From positions 62,001-126,000 of the forward strand of contig NZ_JOHR01000013.1 in assembly GCF_000719775.1 (NCBI RefSeq): DNA of 64,000 nucleotides, written 5' to 3'. Under the pieces are notes generated by a model. That model made no database searches. It worked only from the letters and a program-made list of their open reading frames with translations, and had not been told where the DNA came from. Both the position numbers and the translations under genes were made by a program. Position 1 is the first letter of the stretch. Each line of letters opens with the position of its first letter. Source of the stretch: Streptomyces sp. NRRL F-5135 (GTDB lineage Bacteria; Actinomycetota; Actinomycetes; Streptomycetales; Streptomycetaceae). This document shows, piece by piece, positions 17,911 through 26,546 of this stretch.

Positions 17911-18855
17911 TCATGCCGGATCCGCGGTGGCGCCCAGGGGCGGCGCCGGCCTGCCCGGATAGTCGGGAGGAGGGCTCAGGCGCTGGCCCGGATATCCGCC
18001 CATCTCGTACTTGAGCAGCTTCTTCGCCTTCTCCGGGTCCGTCTCGCCCTCTCCGTACGACGGGCACAGATGCGCGATGGGACAGGCGCCGCAGGCGGGC
18101 TTGCGGGAGTGGCAGATGCGGCGGCCGTGGAAGATCACCCGGTGCGAGAGCATCGTCCACTCGCTCTTGGGGAAGATGTCCGCGATCTCCGCCTCGACCT
18201 TCTCCGGATCCTCCTGCTCGGTCCATTTCCAGCGGCGGACCAGGCGGCCGAAATGCGTGTCGACAGTGAGCCCCGCGACACCGAACGCGTTGCCGAGGAC
18301 GACGTTCGCCGTCTTGCGGCCGACGCCGGGCAGGGTCACCAGATCGGACAGGGTGCCCGGCACCTCGCCGTCGAACCGGTCCCGCAGAGCGGTGGACAGC
18401 CCTATGAGGGACTTCGCCTTGGCGCGGAAGAAGCCCGTCGGCCGGATGGCCTCCTCCAATTCCTCCGGCACGGCCGCGGCCATGTCCTCGGGCGTGGGGT
18501 ACTTCGCGAAGAGGGCCGGCGTGGTCTGGTTGACGCGGAGGTCGGTCGTCTGGGCGGAGAGCACCGTCGCCACCAGCAACTCGAACGCGTTCCGGAAGTC
18601 CAGCTCCGGGTGGGCGTACGGATAGACCTCGGCCAGTTCACGGTTTATCCGGCGGGCCCGGCGGACCATCGCCAGTCTCGATTCCGGCTTACCGGCCGCA
18701 CGTTTCGCGGCTTTTTTCGGTTTCGCCGAGGGTTGTTCGCCCACAGCGGAATTACGCTCCGCGGACACTCTTCCAGCCCCCTTGGCCTGCGCTGTCACCG
18801 GTACTGTCACCGGCTGGTCGGAACACTCGGCCAGCGTAAAGCCCGGCACTGACAT
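17911..18855 (-). CDS. nth: Endonuclease III (DNA glycosylase/AP lyase)
   Basis: Base-excision repair enzyme that removes oxidised pyrimidines and cleaves abasic sites. The helix-hairpin-helix [18 protein letters not shown] carries the catalytic Lys, and [11 protein letters not shown] carries the catalytic Asp. The 4Fe-4S cluster is C-x6-C-x2-C-x5-C in [17 protein letters not shown]. The core is preceded by a basic Ala/Lys-rich N-terminal extension typical of Streptomyces and followed by a 40-residue Pro/Gly tail. The start is uncertain: the ATG at 18855 is used here, and a GTG near 18769 that starts closer to the domain is a real alternative. Divergent from crp. Confidence 0.95.
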   Translation of the reverse strand: MSVPGFTLAECSDQPVTVPVTAQAKGAGRVSAERNSAVGEQPSAKPKKAAKRAAGKPESRLAMVRRARRINRELAEVYPYAHPELDFRNAFELLVATVLSAQTTDLRVNQTTPALFAKYPTPEDMAAAVPEELEEAIRPTGFFRAKAKSLIGLSTALRDRFDGEVPGTLSDLVTLPGVGRKTANVVLGNAFGVAGLTVDTHFGRLVRRWKWTEQEDPEKVEAEIADIFPKSEWTMLSHRVIFHGRRICHSRKPACGACPIAHLCPSYGEGETDPEKAKKLLKYEMGGYPGQRLSPPPDYPGRPAPPLGATADPA

Positions 18856-18928
18856 CCGTCCCGGGCCCGGCCGGTCGCCACCCGAATCGGCCCCCGGCGC
18901 CCGGCAGGGCGGGCCCATAGGTCAGACT

Positions 18929-18942
18929 TGTGACTGATCACA
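18929..18942. promoter_or_regulatory. TGTGA-N4-TCACA element between nth and crp
   Basis: The arms TGTGA (18929-18933) and TCACA (18938-18942) are an inverted repeat in the divergent nth/crp promoter region. The spacing is 4 nt rather than the canonical 6 nt of a CRP site, although the inner GTG-N6-CAC register does fit. It could be an autoregulatory site; the call is weak. Confidence 0.3.
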
Positions 18943-19096
18943 TGGTTTCGCGCAACCGGAATCCGGTAGGTGGGCGAAGCAGCCCAGGATGCCAAGCCAC
19001 CCGAGAAGAAGCGGCAGGTACGGCATCATGGGGACGACGGTCCCCGGAGCAGGTGGGGACCACAGTTCCCTGAGCAGGTCGACAAGGAGAGAACAC

Positions 19097-19771
19097 GTGG
19101 ACGACGTTCTGCGGCGTGCCCCGCTCTTCGCGGCGCTCGATGACGAGCAGGCGGCGGAGCTCCGCGCCTCGATGAGTGAAGCGACGCTCGCCCGCGGTGA
19201 TGCGCTCTTCCACGAGGGCGATCCCGGCGACCGGCTGTACGTGGTCACCGAGGGCAAGGTCAAGCTCCACCGCACCTCCCCGGACGGCCGCGAGAACATG
19301 CTGGCCGTACTCGGCCCCGGCGAGCTGATCGGTGAGCTGTCCCTGTTCGACCCGGGCCCGCGCACCGCCACCGCCAGCGCGCTGACCGAGGTGAAGCTCC
19401 TCGGCCTCGGCCACGGCGACCTCCAGCCCTGGCTGAACGCGCGCCCGGAGGTGGCCACCGCTCTGCTGCGCGCCGTCGCCCGGCGGCTGCGCAAGACGAA
19501 CGACCAGATGTCCGACCTGGTCTTCTCCGACGTTCCGGGCCGGGTGGCCCGTGCGCTCCTCGACCTGTCGCGCCGCTTCGGCGTGCAGTCGGAGGAGGGC
19601 ATCCACGTGGTGCACGACCTGACCCAGGAGGAGCTGGCCCAGTTGGTCGGTGCTTCCCGCGAGACGGTCAACAAGGCGCTCGCCGACTTCGCGCAGCGCG
19701 GCTGGCTGCGGCTGGAGGCGCGCGCGGTGATCCTGCTGGACGTCGAGCGGCTGGCGAAGCGCTCGCGCTGA
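19097..19771 (+). CDS. crp: Crp/Fnr-family cAMP receptor protein
   Basis: Global regulator of 224 aa. The N-terminal cyclic-nucleotide-binding barrel spans about residues 8-120, with the phosphate-binding cassette PGELIGELSLFDPGPRTATA. The dimerisation helix leads to a C-terminal winged helix, where EELAQLVGASRETVNKALADFAQRGW is the helix-turn-helix. From memory, the S. coelicolor orthologue SCO3571 affects germination and antibiotic production. The GTG at 19097 follows AAGGAGA at 6 nt. The gene order nth-crp (divergent) is conserved in actinobacteria. Confidence 0.95.
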   Translation: MDDVLRRAPLFAALDDEQAAELRASMSEATLARGDALFHEGDPGDRLYVVTEGKVKLHRTSPDGRENMLAVLGPGELIGELSLFDPGPRTATASALTEVKLLGLGHGDLQPWLNARPEVATALLRAVARRLRKTNDQMSDLVFSDVPGRVARALLDLSRRFGVQSEEGIHVVHDLTQEELAQLVGASRETVNKALADFAQRGWLRLEARAVILLDVERLAKRSR

Positions 19772-19898
19772 TCACGCGCTGATCACGCGCCGTTCCCGGG
19801 AACCTCTCGTCCCCGGGAACCTCTCGTCCCTGGAAATCTCCGGATCCGGGGCCTCGCGACCCGGGAGTCCCTGGAGCCGGAGGCCCCTGCCGGGGGCC

Positions 19899-20729
19899 CT
19901 AGATGAGGCCGTGTTCGCTCAGGTACTCCAGTTGTGCCCGCACCGAGAGCTCGGCCGCGGGCCACAGGGACCGGTCCACCGCCGCGTACACCTCCGCCAC
20001 CACCTCGGACGGTGTACGGAGTCCGTTCTCGACCGCGGTCTCCACCTGGGCGAGCCGGTGCGCCCGGTGGGCCAGGTAGAACTCCACCGCGCCCTGGGCG
20101 TCGTCCAGGACCGGGCCGTGGCCCGGCAGGACCGTACGGACCCCGTCGTCGACCGCGAGGGAGCGCAGGCGACGGAGCGAGTCGAGGTAGTCACCGAGCC
20201 GGCCGTCCGGATGTGCGACGACCGTCGTCCCGCGGCCGAGGATCGTGTCACCGGTCAGGACGGCGCGATCGGCGGGCAGATGGAAGCAGAGCGAGTCGGC
20301 GGTGTGCCCGGGGGTGGGCACGACGCGTAGTTCCAGGCCGCCGGTGGTGATCACGTCGCCCGCCGCCAGTCCCTCGTCTCCGAGGCGCAGCGCGGGATCC
20401 AGTGCGCGAACAGACGTGCGAGTCAGCTCGGCGAACCGTGCCGCGCCCTCCGCGTGATCGGCGTGCCCGTGGGTGAGCAGGGTCAGCGCGACGCGCTTGC
20501 CGGCCTTTCCCACGGCGGCGACGACCGCTTCGAGGTGTACGTCGTCGAGCGGGCCGGGATCGATGACGACCGCCAGGTCCGAGTCCGGCTCCGAGACGAT
20601 CCAGGTGTTGGTGCCGTCGAGGGTCATCGGAGAGGGATTCGGGGCGAGCACGCTGACGGCACGGGCGGTCGCCGGTCCGGACAGCACCGAGCCGCGTGGC
20701 TGACCGGGGAGGGCGGCTGCGTCGGTCAT
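19899..20729 (-). CDS. Metallo-beta-lactamase fold hydrolase
   Basis: Protein of 276 aa with the dinuclear metal signature LTHGHADHAEG (about residues 85-95), PTPGHTADS, LTGDTILG and the late VLPGHGPV. The C-terminal 50 residues resemble the LACTB2/glyoxalase-II-like extension. The enzyme is probably a hydrolase of a thioester or nucleic-acid substrate; the substrate cannot be told. The ATG at 20729 overlaps the stop of the upstream Nudix gene (ATGA), so the two are cotranscribed. Confidence 0.9.
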   Translation of the reverse strand: MTDAAALPGQPRGSVLSGPATARAVSVLAPNPSPMTLDGTNTWIVSEPDSDLAVVIDPGPLDDVHLEAVVAAVGKAGKRVALTLLTHGHADHAEGAARFAELTRTSVRALDPALRLGDEGLAAGDVITTGGLELRVVPTPGHTADSLCFHLPADRAVLTGDTILGRGTTVVAHPDGRLGDYLDSLRRLRSLAVDDGVRTVLPGHGPVLDDAQGAVEFYLAHRAHRLAQVETAVENGLRTPSEVVAEVYAAVDRSLWPAAELSVRAQLEYLSEHGLI

Positions 20730-21670
20730 CGCCCCTCCCCGAGATGGCCGGCGGTCCGGGAGGACCGGGGCACGGCGGTACGACCGGGCGCCACGTCCCA
20801 GGAGGGGGCCGAGGGCGTCGCGTCGACACGTCTGGTGAACTCGTCGTGGCCCGGCCAGCTGAGCACCAGTTCCTCGCCCTCCAGCCGGGCCGTCGCCAGC
20901 ACCGGCGCCAGATCCCGCCCGGCCGCGGCGGCCAGCGCCTCGGCGACGGTGCCGTACGGCTGGAGCTGACGCAGCGTCGAGATGGTCGGCGGCATCATCA
21001 GCAGCTCACCCCTGTCGTACGCCTCCGTCGCGTCGGCGGGCCGGATCCACACCGTGCGGTCGGCCTCGGACGAGGCGTTCCTGGTCCGCTGCCCGGTCGG
21101 CAGGGCGGCCACGAAGAACCAGGTGTCGTAGCGTCGCGGCTCGAACTCCGGCGTGATCCAGCGCGCCCACGCGCCCAGCAGGTCACTGCGCAGCACCAGC
21201 CCGCGCCGGTCCAGGAAGTCCGCGAAGGACAGCTCGCGGTCGACCAGGGCGGCCCGGTCGGCCTCCCAGTCGTCACCCGTGGTGTCGTCCACCACGGTCC
21301 GTGCGGTCGCCCCGGCGAGCAGGACGCCCGTCTCCTCGTACGTCTCCCTCACCGCCGCGCACACGACAGCCTGGGCGGACGCGGCATCGACGCCGAGGCG
21401 CCGCGCCCACTCCGCCCGGTCGGGGCCCGCCCAGCGGACGAGCGGGCCGTCGTCACGCGGATCGACCCCGCCGCCCGGATACGCGTACGCGCCGGCCGCG
21501 AAGGCCATGGACGTACGGCGGCGCAGCATGTGGACGGCGGGCCCGCCCGGCTCGTCCCGCAGCAGCAGGACGGTCGCGGCCCGCCGGGGCGTCACCGCCA
21601 CGATCTCCCCCGCGGCGAGGGCACGGATCCGCTCGGGCCACTCGGGCGGGTACCACTGACCATTGGGCAT
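20726..21670 (-). CDS. Nudix hydrolase, NUDT19-like
   Basis: Protein of 314 aa. The N-terminal half has a Nudix domain with AYAYPGGGVDPRD, a long insertion, and then AVRETYEETGVLL supplying the REUXEEXGU part of the box. That split layout, with 35-50 residues inserted in the box, is typical of the NUDT19/RP2p group acting on CoA esters. The following WARWITPEFEPRRYDTWFF segment is also characteristic. Translationally coupled with the MBL hydrolase downstream. Confidence 0.85.
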   Translation of the reverse strand: MPNGQWYPPEWPERIRALAAGEIVAVTPRRAATVLLLRDEPGGPAVHMLRRRTSMAFAAGAYAYPGGGVDPRDDGPLVRWAGPDRAEWARRLGVDAASAQAVVCAAVRETYEETGVLLAGATARTVVDDTTGDDWEADRAALVDRELSFADFLDRRGLVLRSDLLGAWARWITPEFEPRRYDTWFFVAALPTGQRTRNASSEADRTVWIRPADATEAYDRGELLMMPPTISTLRQLQPYGTVAEALAAAAGRDLAPVLATARLEGEELVLSWPGHDEFTRRVDATPSAPSWDVAPGRTAVPRSSRTAGHLGEGR

Positions 21671-21718
21671 GGCCGGATGCTATGCGCTCACGCCAGGATG
21701 TTCGAGGGGCTGTCGGGG

Positions 21719-21830
21719 CCGTGTGTCCGCCCGGGACCGTATGCCCGCCCAGGACCGTGTATCCGCCCGGGGCCGTGTATCCGTCTATCCGCCGGAGCCG
21801 TCGTCCGCTCGAGGCCGTGCGTCCGCCGGG
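21719..21830. repeat. Degenerate 18-nt tandem repeat upstream of the Nudix/MBL operon
   Basis: Units of about 18 nt built on CCGTGTATCCGCCCGGGG recur at least three times and decay into shorter CCGTSCGTCCGC copies. They occupy most of the 278-nt gap between the RidA gene and the Nudix gene. Slippage-type repeats of this sort are common in Streptomyces; no function is evident. Confidence 0.6.
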
Positions 21831-21948
21831 CCCACGACGGCCCGCGGTCCGGCAGCCGCCCGACAGGTCGGGCGGCTGGCGTCCCTGCCGCCCGCCGCCC
21901 GCGTCCCTCCCAGTCGTCGGCCCTCGTCGTTCCGTCGGCCCGTCGGTC

Positions 21949-22446
21949 TCAGTCGTCCGTCAGCTCGACCTGGAGCTCGACCTCGACCGGCGCGTCCAGC
22001 GGCAGCACGGCCACGCCCACGGCGCTGCGCGCGTGCACGCCCTTGTCGCCGAAAGCCCGCCCGAGCAGTTCACTCGCGCCGTTCAGGACCCCTGCCTGGC
22101 CGGTGAAGTCCGGGGCGGAGGCCACGAAACCCACCACCTTGACGATCCGCGCGACGCGGTCGAGGTCGCCGACGACGGACTTCACCGCGGCCAGTGCGTT
22201 CAGCGCGCAGATCTCGGCGAGTTTCCTCGCCTCCTCCGGGGTGACCTCCGCGCCGACCTTGCCGGTGGCCGGCAGTTCGCCGTCCACCATCGGGAGCTGC
22301 CCGGCCGTGTAGACGTACGCGCCGGTCCTGACGGCCGGCTGGTAGGCGGCCAGCGGCGGGACGACCTCGGGCAGCGTCAGCCCCAGCCCGGCGAGGGCGG
22401 TCTCGACGGCTCCCGGGGCGCCCACGGCCCCGGAGGCGGCACTCAC
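21949..22446 (-). CDS. RidA-family (YjgF/Rid) enamine/imine deaminase-like protein
   Basis: Protein of 165 aa from the GTG at 22446 that overlaps the DUF4177 stop (GTGA). Rid-fold sequence is clear: AYVYTAGQLPMVDGELPATGKVG, ALNALAAVKSVVGDLDRVARIVKVVGFV and GVAVLPLDAPVEVELQVEL at the C-terminus. True RidA enzymes hydrolyse 2-aminoacrylate and related enamines and carry a key Arg near the C-terminal IEIEA segment. Here HARSAVGVAVLPLDAPVE keeps an Arg in that neighbourhood. It may instead be one of the Rid paralogues of unknown activity. Confidence 0.85.
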   Translation of the reverse strand: MSAASGAVGAPGAVETALAGLGLTLPEVVPPLAAYQPAVRTGAYVYTAGQLPMVDGELPATGKVGAEVTPEEARKLAEICALNALAAVKSVVGDLDRVARIVKVVGFVASAPDFTGQAGVLNGASELLGRAFGDKGVHARSAVGVAVLPLDAPVEVELQVELTDD

Positions 22447-22604
22447 GCGGACTTCTCCCGCTTCAGGTACGCCACGAGCTGCTCGGGGTTGTTCGGCCCG
22501 GGGACGACCTGGACGAGCTCCCAGCCGTCCTCGCCCCAGGTGTCCAGAATCTGCTTGGTCGCGTGCACGAGAAGGGGCACGGTCGCGTATTCCCACTTGG
22601 TCAT
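22443..22604 (-). CDS. Small DUF4177-family protein
   Basis: A 53-aa cytosolic protein. It starts MTKWEYATVPLL, contains WGEDGWELVQVVPGP and ends in KREKSA. These are the family marks of DUF4177 (a W-E-Y start and a G-W-E-L-V core). The ATG at 22604 has no strong ribosome-binding site and may be close to the transcription start. The stop overlaps the RidA GTG, so the two form a coupled pair. Function unknown. Confidence 0.88.
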   Translation of the reverse strand: MTKWEYATVPLLVHATKQILDTWGEDGWELVQVVPGPNNPEQLVAYLKREKSA

Positions 22605-22779
22605 GCAGCCGACTGTAGCCGCACCGTCCGACAGCCTCGTGCCGAGCCCGCCGACCTCCCCGCGTCCGGAGCCGCCCGAGCCGCGGGCCTCCTTCTCTCG
22701 CGGCCCGCCGGCCTCCTCGCTCGCGGTCCGCCGACCTCCTCATGCGTAGCCCACGGCCTTACTGGTTAGGCTCGCATAC

Positions 22780-23745
22780 GTGAGCAGGCTCCAGGTCGTC
22801 AGCGGCAAGGGCGGTACCGGTAAGACGACGGTCGCCGCCGCCCTCGCGCTCGCCCTCGCGACCGAGGGCAAGCGCACCCTCCTCGTGGAAGTCGAGGGCC
22901 GACAGGGCATCGCACAACTTTTCGAGACGGAGGCGCTTCCCTATGAGGAACGGAAGATCGCCGTCGCTTCGGGCGGCGGCGAGGTCCACGCGCTCGCCAT
23001 AGACGCCGAGCGCGCGCTTCTCGACTACCTCCAGATGTTCTACAAGCTCGGCAGCGCGGGCCGCGCGCTCAAGAAGATAGGCGCGATCGACTTCGCGACG
23101 ACGATCGCGCCGGGCGTACGGGACGTCCTGCTGACGGGCAAGGCGTGCGAAGCGGTGCGCAGGCGCGACAAGCAGGGACGGTTCGTCTACGACTACGTCG
23201 TGATGGACGCGCCGCCCACCGGCCGTATCACCCGCTTCCTGAACGTGAACGACGAGGTCGCGGGGCTGGCCAGGATAGGGCCGATACACAATCAGGCGCA
23301 GGCCGTCATGCGGGTCCTGAAGTCACCGGAAACGGCCGTCCATCTGGTGACGCTGCTGGAGGAGATGCCGGTCCAGGAGACCGCGGACGGCATCGCCGAG
23401 CTGAAGGCGGCCGGGCTCCGGATCGGCAATGTGATCGTGAACATGGTGCGGCCCCACCTCCTCGACGAGGCCGCCGTCCGCGCGGCGGCCGGGGACCGCC
23501 GCAAGGAGGTCGCCAAGGCGCTCGCGTCGACCGGGGTGGCCGCGCCCACCAAACTCGTCGGCCCCCTCCTCGATCAGGCCGCGGAGCACGCCCAGCGCGT
23601 CGAGCTGGAGCGCGAGCAGCGAGCGGTCCTGACCAAGCTGGGACTGCCGACGTACGAACTCCCCCTGATCGGCGAGGGAATGGACCTCGCCGGGCTCTAC
23701 CGGCTGGCGGGGGACCTACGGCAACTTGGAGAGGCCTTCGCATGA
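22780..23745 (+). CDS. ArsA/GET3-like ATPase, first of a tandem pair
   Basis: P-loop ATPase of 321 aa. It starts with GTG at 22780 and enters the nucleotide fold at once (LQVVSGKGGTGKTTVAAALALALA, deviant Walker A with KGGTGKTT). VVMDAPPTGRITRFLN is the DAPPTG switch of the ArsA/GET3 family. No cysteine metal site is evident. Its stop overlaps the next ATG, so the two ATPases are made together and may form a heterodimer. From memory, the pair lies beside wblA throughout Streptomyces (SCO3577/SCO3578). Confidence 0.9.
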   Translation: MSRLQVVSGKGGTGKTTVAAALALALATEGKRTLLVEVEGRQGIAQLFETEALPYEERKIAVASGGGEVHALAIDAERALLDYLQMFYKLGSAGRALKKIGAIDFATTIAPGVRDVLLTGKACEAVRRRDKQGRFVYDYVVMDAPPTGRITRFLNVNDEVAGLARIGPIHNQAQAVMRVLKSPETAVHLVTLLEEMPVQETADGIAELKAAGLRIGNVIVNMVRPHLLDEAAVRAAAGDRRKEVAKALASTGVAAPTKLVGPLLDQAAEHAQRVELEREQRAVLTKLGLPTYELPLIGEGMDLAGLYRLAGDLRQLGEAFA

Positions 23746-25148
23746 CCCTGGACGCGGCCGTCGCCCCGCTCGACGTCGATCCGCTGCTGGACGACCCGGA
23801 GACACGCATCATCGTGTGCTGCGGTTCGGGCGGCGTCGGCAAGACGACGACCGCGGCGGCCCTCGGCCTGCGGGCGGCGGAGCGTGGCCGGAAAGTGGTC
23901 GTCCTGACCATCGACCCCGCCCGCCGGCTGGCCCAGTCCATGGGAATCGACTCGCTCGACAACACACCGCGCCAGGTCAAGGGCGTCGAGGGCAGCGGCG
24001 AACTGCACGCCATGATGCTCGACATGAAGCGGACCTTCGACGAGATCGTCGAGGCCCACGCGGACGCGGACCGGGCCCGCGCCATCCTGGAGAACCCCTT
24101 CTACCAGTCCTTGTCGGCCGGTTTCGCCGGTACGCAGGAGTACATGGCGATGGAGAAGCTCGGGCAGCTGCGGGCCCGCGACGGCTGGGACCTGATCGTC
24201 GTCGACACTCCCCCGTCGCGCTCCGCGCTGGACTTCCTGGACGCGCCGAAGCGGCTCGGTTCCTTCCTCGACGGGAAGTTCATCAGGGTGCTGATGGCTC
24301 CGGCGAAGGTGGGCGGCCGGGCCGGGATGAAGTTCCTGAACGTCGGCATGTCGATGATGACCGGGACGCTCGGCAAGCTGCTGGGCGGTCAGTTCCTCCG
24401 GGACGTCCAGACGTTCGTGGCGGCGATGGACACGATGTTCGGCGGGTTCCGCACGCGCGCGGACGCCACGTACCGGCTGCTCCAGGCGCCGGGTACGGCG
24501 TTCCTGGTGGTCGCGGCGCCGGAGCGGGACGCGCTGCGGGAGGCCGCGTACTTCGTGGAACGACTGGCCGCCGAGGAGATGCCCCTGGCCGGTCTGGTGC
24601 TCAACCGCGTCCATGGCAGCGGCGCCGCGCGCCTGTCGGCCGAGCGGGCGCGCGCCGCGGCAGAAAATCTTGAAGAGGGGCGCATTGTGGATCAACAGGG
24701 CGGGAAAGCTGTTGATCGTGGCGCCGATGCCCCGGACAGCTCCTCCCCCGCAGCGTTCGAGGCGCATGAGGCCCCCCAAGCCCCCGCATCCGCCGGAGCC
24801 ACCGCGTCGTCCGAGCCCTCCCAGCCGTCCGAGTCGTCCGAGTCAACAGATCCACCGGAGCCGTCCGATCCGTCTGCTACGCGTTCTACGCGCGCGCCCG
24901 CGTCCATGCCCGCGCCGACGTCCGCCGCCTCCGCCACCACGGTGGAACAGCTGACTGCGGGTCTGCTGCGGCTGCACGCCGAGCGCATGCAGGTCGTCGC
25001 GCGCGAGGAGCGCACGCGCGATCGCTTCACCGCTCTGCATCCCGAGGTGCCCGTGGCCGAGGTGGGCGCCCTGCCCGGCGACGTTCATGACCTCGCCGGG
25101 CTGAGGGCGATCGGCGACCGTCTCGCGGCCGGTCGGGCTGCGACCTGA
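23742..25148 (+). CDS. ArsA/GET3-like ATPase, second of a tandem pair, with disordered linker
   Basis: P-loop ATPase of 468 aa. The Walker A is CCGSGGVGKTTTAAALG near residue 25-41, then VVLTIDPARRLAQSMG (switch), MLDMKRTFDEIV, and LIVVDTPPSRSALDFLDAP (Walker B/switch II), all typical of ArsA-type ATPases. After the ATPase core, residues about 320-400 are a low-complexity Ser/Pro/Glu/Ala stretch not expected inside a globular domain. A short helical tail follows it (VEQLTAGLLRLHAERMQVVAREERTRDRF). The linker may tether the tail helix, which could contact the partner ATPase. Translationally coupled to the first ATPase. Confidence 0.88.
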   Translation: MTLDAAVAPLDVDPLLDDPETRIIVCCGSGGVGKTTTAAALGLRAAERGRKVVVLTIDPARRLAQSMGIDSLDNTPRQVKGVEGSGELHAMMLDMKRTFDEIVEAHADADRARAILENPFYQSLSAGFAGTQEYMAMEKLGQLRARDGWDLIVVDTPPSRSALDFLDAPKRLGSFLDGKFIRVLMAPAKVGGRAGMKFLNVGMSMMTGTLGKLLGGQFLRDVQTFVAAMDTMFGGFRTRADATYRLLQAPGTAFLVVAAPERDALREAAYFVERLAAEEMPLAGLVLNRVHGSGAARLSAERARAAAENLEEGRIVDQQGGKAVDRGADAPDSSSPAAFEAHEAPQAPASAGATASSEPSQPSESSESTDPPEPSDPSATRSTRAPASMPAPTSAASATTVEQLTAGLLRLHAERMQVVAREERTRDRFTALHPEVPVAEVGALPGDVHDLAGLRAIGDRLAAGRAAT

Positions 25149-25751
25149 GCCACGGCAGTCGCCGGTGACCACTGGCCGGTGCGGCTGATCGAGCCGCGAC
25201 GGCCGTGACGTACCGCGTGCTTTGCGTACGAGCACGCACGTTGCGCACGAGCACACGCGCTGCGTACGAGCACGCGCAAGACTCCGAATTGCGGACAGCG
25301 CGGAAGGCCCACGACTGTCCCGCTCGGTGCCCGCGGCGGACGGCACCGCGCACATGGCCCGACGCGCCTTGGGGATCGAGGCACACCGAACCGAGCACTG
25401 CCGCCCGCCCTGGGCAGACCGATCACACCGCCGTTCAAGCACCCGGCGGACACCTGCCTTGTGCGGCGCACAGGCACTCGGCGTCCAGCGTCCGTCGCTC
25501 GCGCGGCTTACGCGGGACAGCCCGTAACGCGCCTGGCCCGCACGCGCATGGCCCGTACGGCGCCACCGTCCGTACACACCACGGCCCGCACGTACGGAAC
25601 GGACCACGCCGGCCGCACCGTAGCCCGCCGACGCTCGCCACCCGCCGCACCAGCCAGCCGTACGAACAGGTCACCCGCGCCCGCAGGTCGTCCGTACGGA
25701 TCAGCCGGCCGCCCGGGGCTCGGCCCGCGGCCCTTGTCGGCGGCGGCCGGC
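25149..25751. other. Intergenic region downstream of the ArsA pair and of wblA
   Basis: These 603 nt lie between the convergent ArsA2 and wblA genes. Positions 25222-25278 hold three tandem 19-nt copies of a TTGCGTACGAGCACGCACG-like unit. Further GTACGAGCACGC and GCCCGTACGG fragments are scattered to about 25700. No gene is recognised. This would be the 3' untranslated region of either gene. Confidence 0.5.
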
Positions 25752-26096
25752 CTACCCCACCGCCGCGTAGGTCTCGTACGTCTCGTCATCCTCCAAGCCC
25801 ACCGGCAGCAGACCCGCGCCGCGCTCGTACTCCGTACGAGCGGTCTCGAGCAGCCGTCGCCACGAGGTGACGGTCGGCCGCCTGCGCAGCAGCGCCCGGC
25901 GCTCGCGCTCCGTCATTCCGCCCCAGACACCGAACTCGACGCGGTTGTCGAGCGCGTCGGCCAGGCACTCGGTCCGCACCGGGCATCCGGTGCACACCGC
26001 CTTGGCCCTGTTCTGCGCCGCACCTTGAACGAACAGTTCGTCCGGATCGGTAGTGCGGCAGGCAGCCTGCGCACTCCAGTCGGTTACCCAGCCCAT
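25752..26096 (-). CDS. wblA: WhiB-like regulator WblA
   Basis: WhiB-family iron-sulphur transcription factor of 114 aa that sets the balance between development and antibiotic production in Streptomyces. The four cluster ligands are visible as C (ACRTTD), C-x2-C (VCTGCPVRTEC) and the last C of that stretch. Next come the signature GVWGGMTERERRALLRR, which contacts sigma factor, and a basic TVTSWRRL tail. The ATG at 26096 begins MGWVTDWSAQAACRTT, which matches the WblA start I remember. Further upstream in-frame codons are not expected to be used. A long AT-richer upstream region with two operator-like repeats (26252-26277) suggests complex control. Confidence 0.95.
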   Translation of the reverse strand: MGWVTDWSAQAACRTTDPDELFVQGAAQNRAKAVCTGCPVRTECLADALDNRVEFGVWGGMTERERRALLRRRPTVTSWRRLLETARTEYERGAGLLPVGLEDDETYETYAAVG

Positions 26097-26546
26097 GCTG
26101 GCGCCGTCCTCTCCCGAATTGAGGCTCCCCCACGGCGGCACCGGCATATTCACCGTTGCCAGTTGAGGACGTTACGGAAGGTGGGCACAGCGCAACACCC
26201 CCGTCGGGCCCAATCTTGAATGGCCCGAACGGACTATGGGTACGCGGCAGATCACCCAGGGGAGTGACCCAGGGGCATAACTCGCCAACCCGGCAGAGCC
26301 GGAGATTTCGGTTACCTCAAAAGGGAATGTTCCATGACACGCGGGGAGGACTCGGGCATCAATGTCCCGCAGTTCAGGCTCATCGGAATTGTTCACCAGA
26401 GATGTCATAGATCTGTGATGACGGCTGGTGAGAACCGGTGAAAGCTTGCGGATGCTTGATACACGACCGCACTGCTGTGACAGTTGGGGGCAGCTTAGGC
26501 CAGAGCATTGACGCCTGTCCGGCGATTGAGAACGTAGGCTTCGTCC
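26097..26546. promoter_or_regulatory. Divergent wblA/PBP regulatory region
   Basis: A 450-nt divergent region, notably less GC-rich than the genes around it between 26300 and 26540. It contains two adjacent 13-nt operator-like copies (26252-26277). No small gene is evident. It must hold the wblA promoter(s) with a long leader, and the promoter of the penicillin-binding protein gene. Confidence 0.55.
26252..26277. promoter_or_regulatory. Two tandem BldD-like boxes upstream of wblA
   Basis: The 13-mers TCACCCAGGGGAG (26252-26264) and TGACCCAGGGGCA (26265-26277) abut each other. The second fits the BldD consensus TNACNCWGNGTNA, as I remember it, at all but one fixed position; the first misses two. 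BldD is a repressor of developmental genes, and wblA is a plausible target. Confidence 0.4.

Noticed and set aside
21719..21830. CRISPR-like array
   Set aside because: Units are 18 nt, contiguous and degenerate with no spacers; no cas genes are present.
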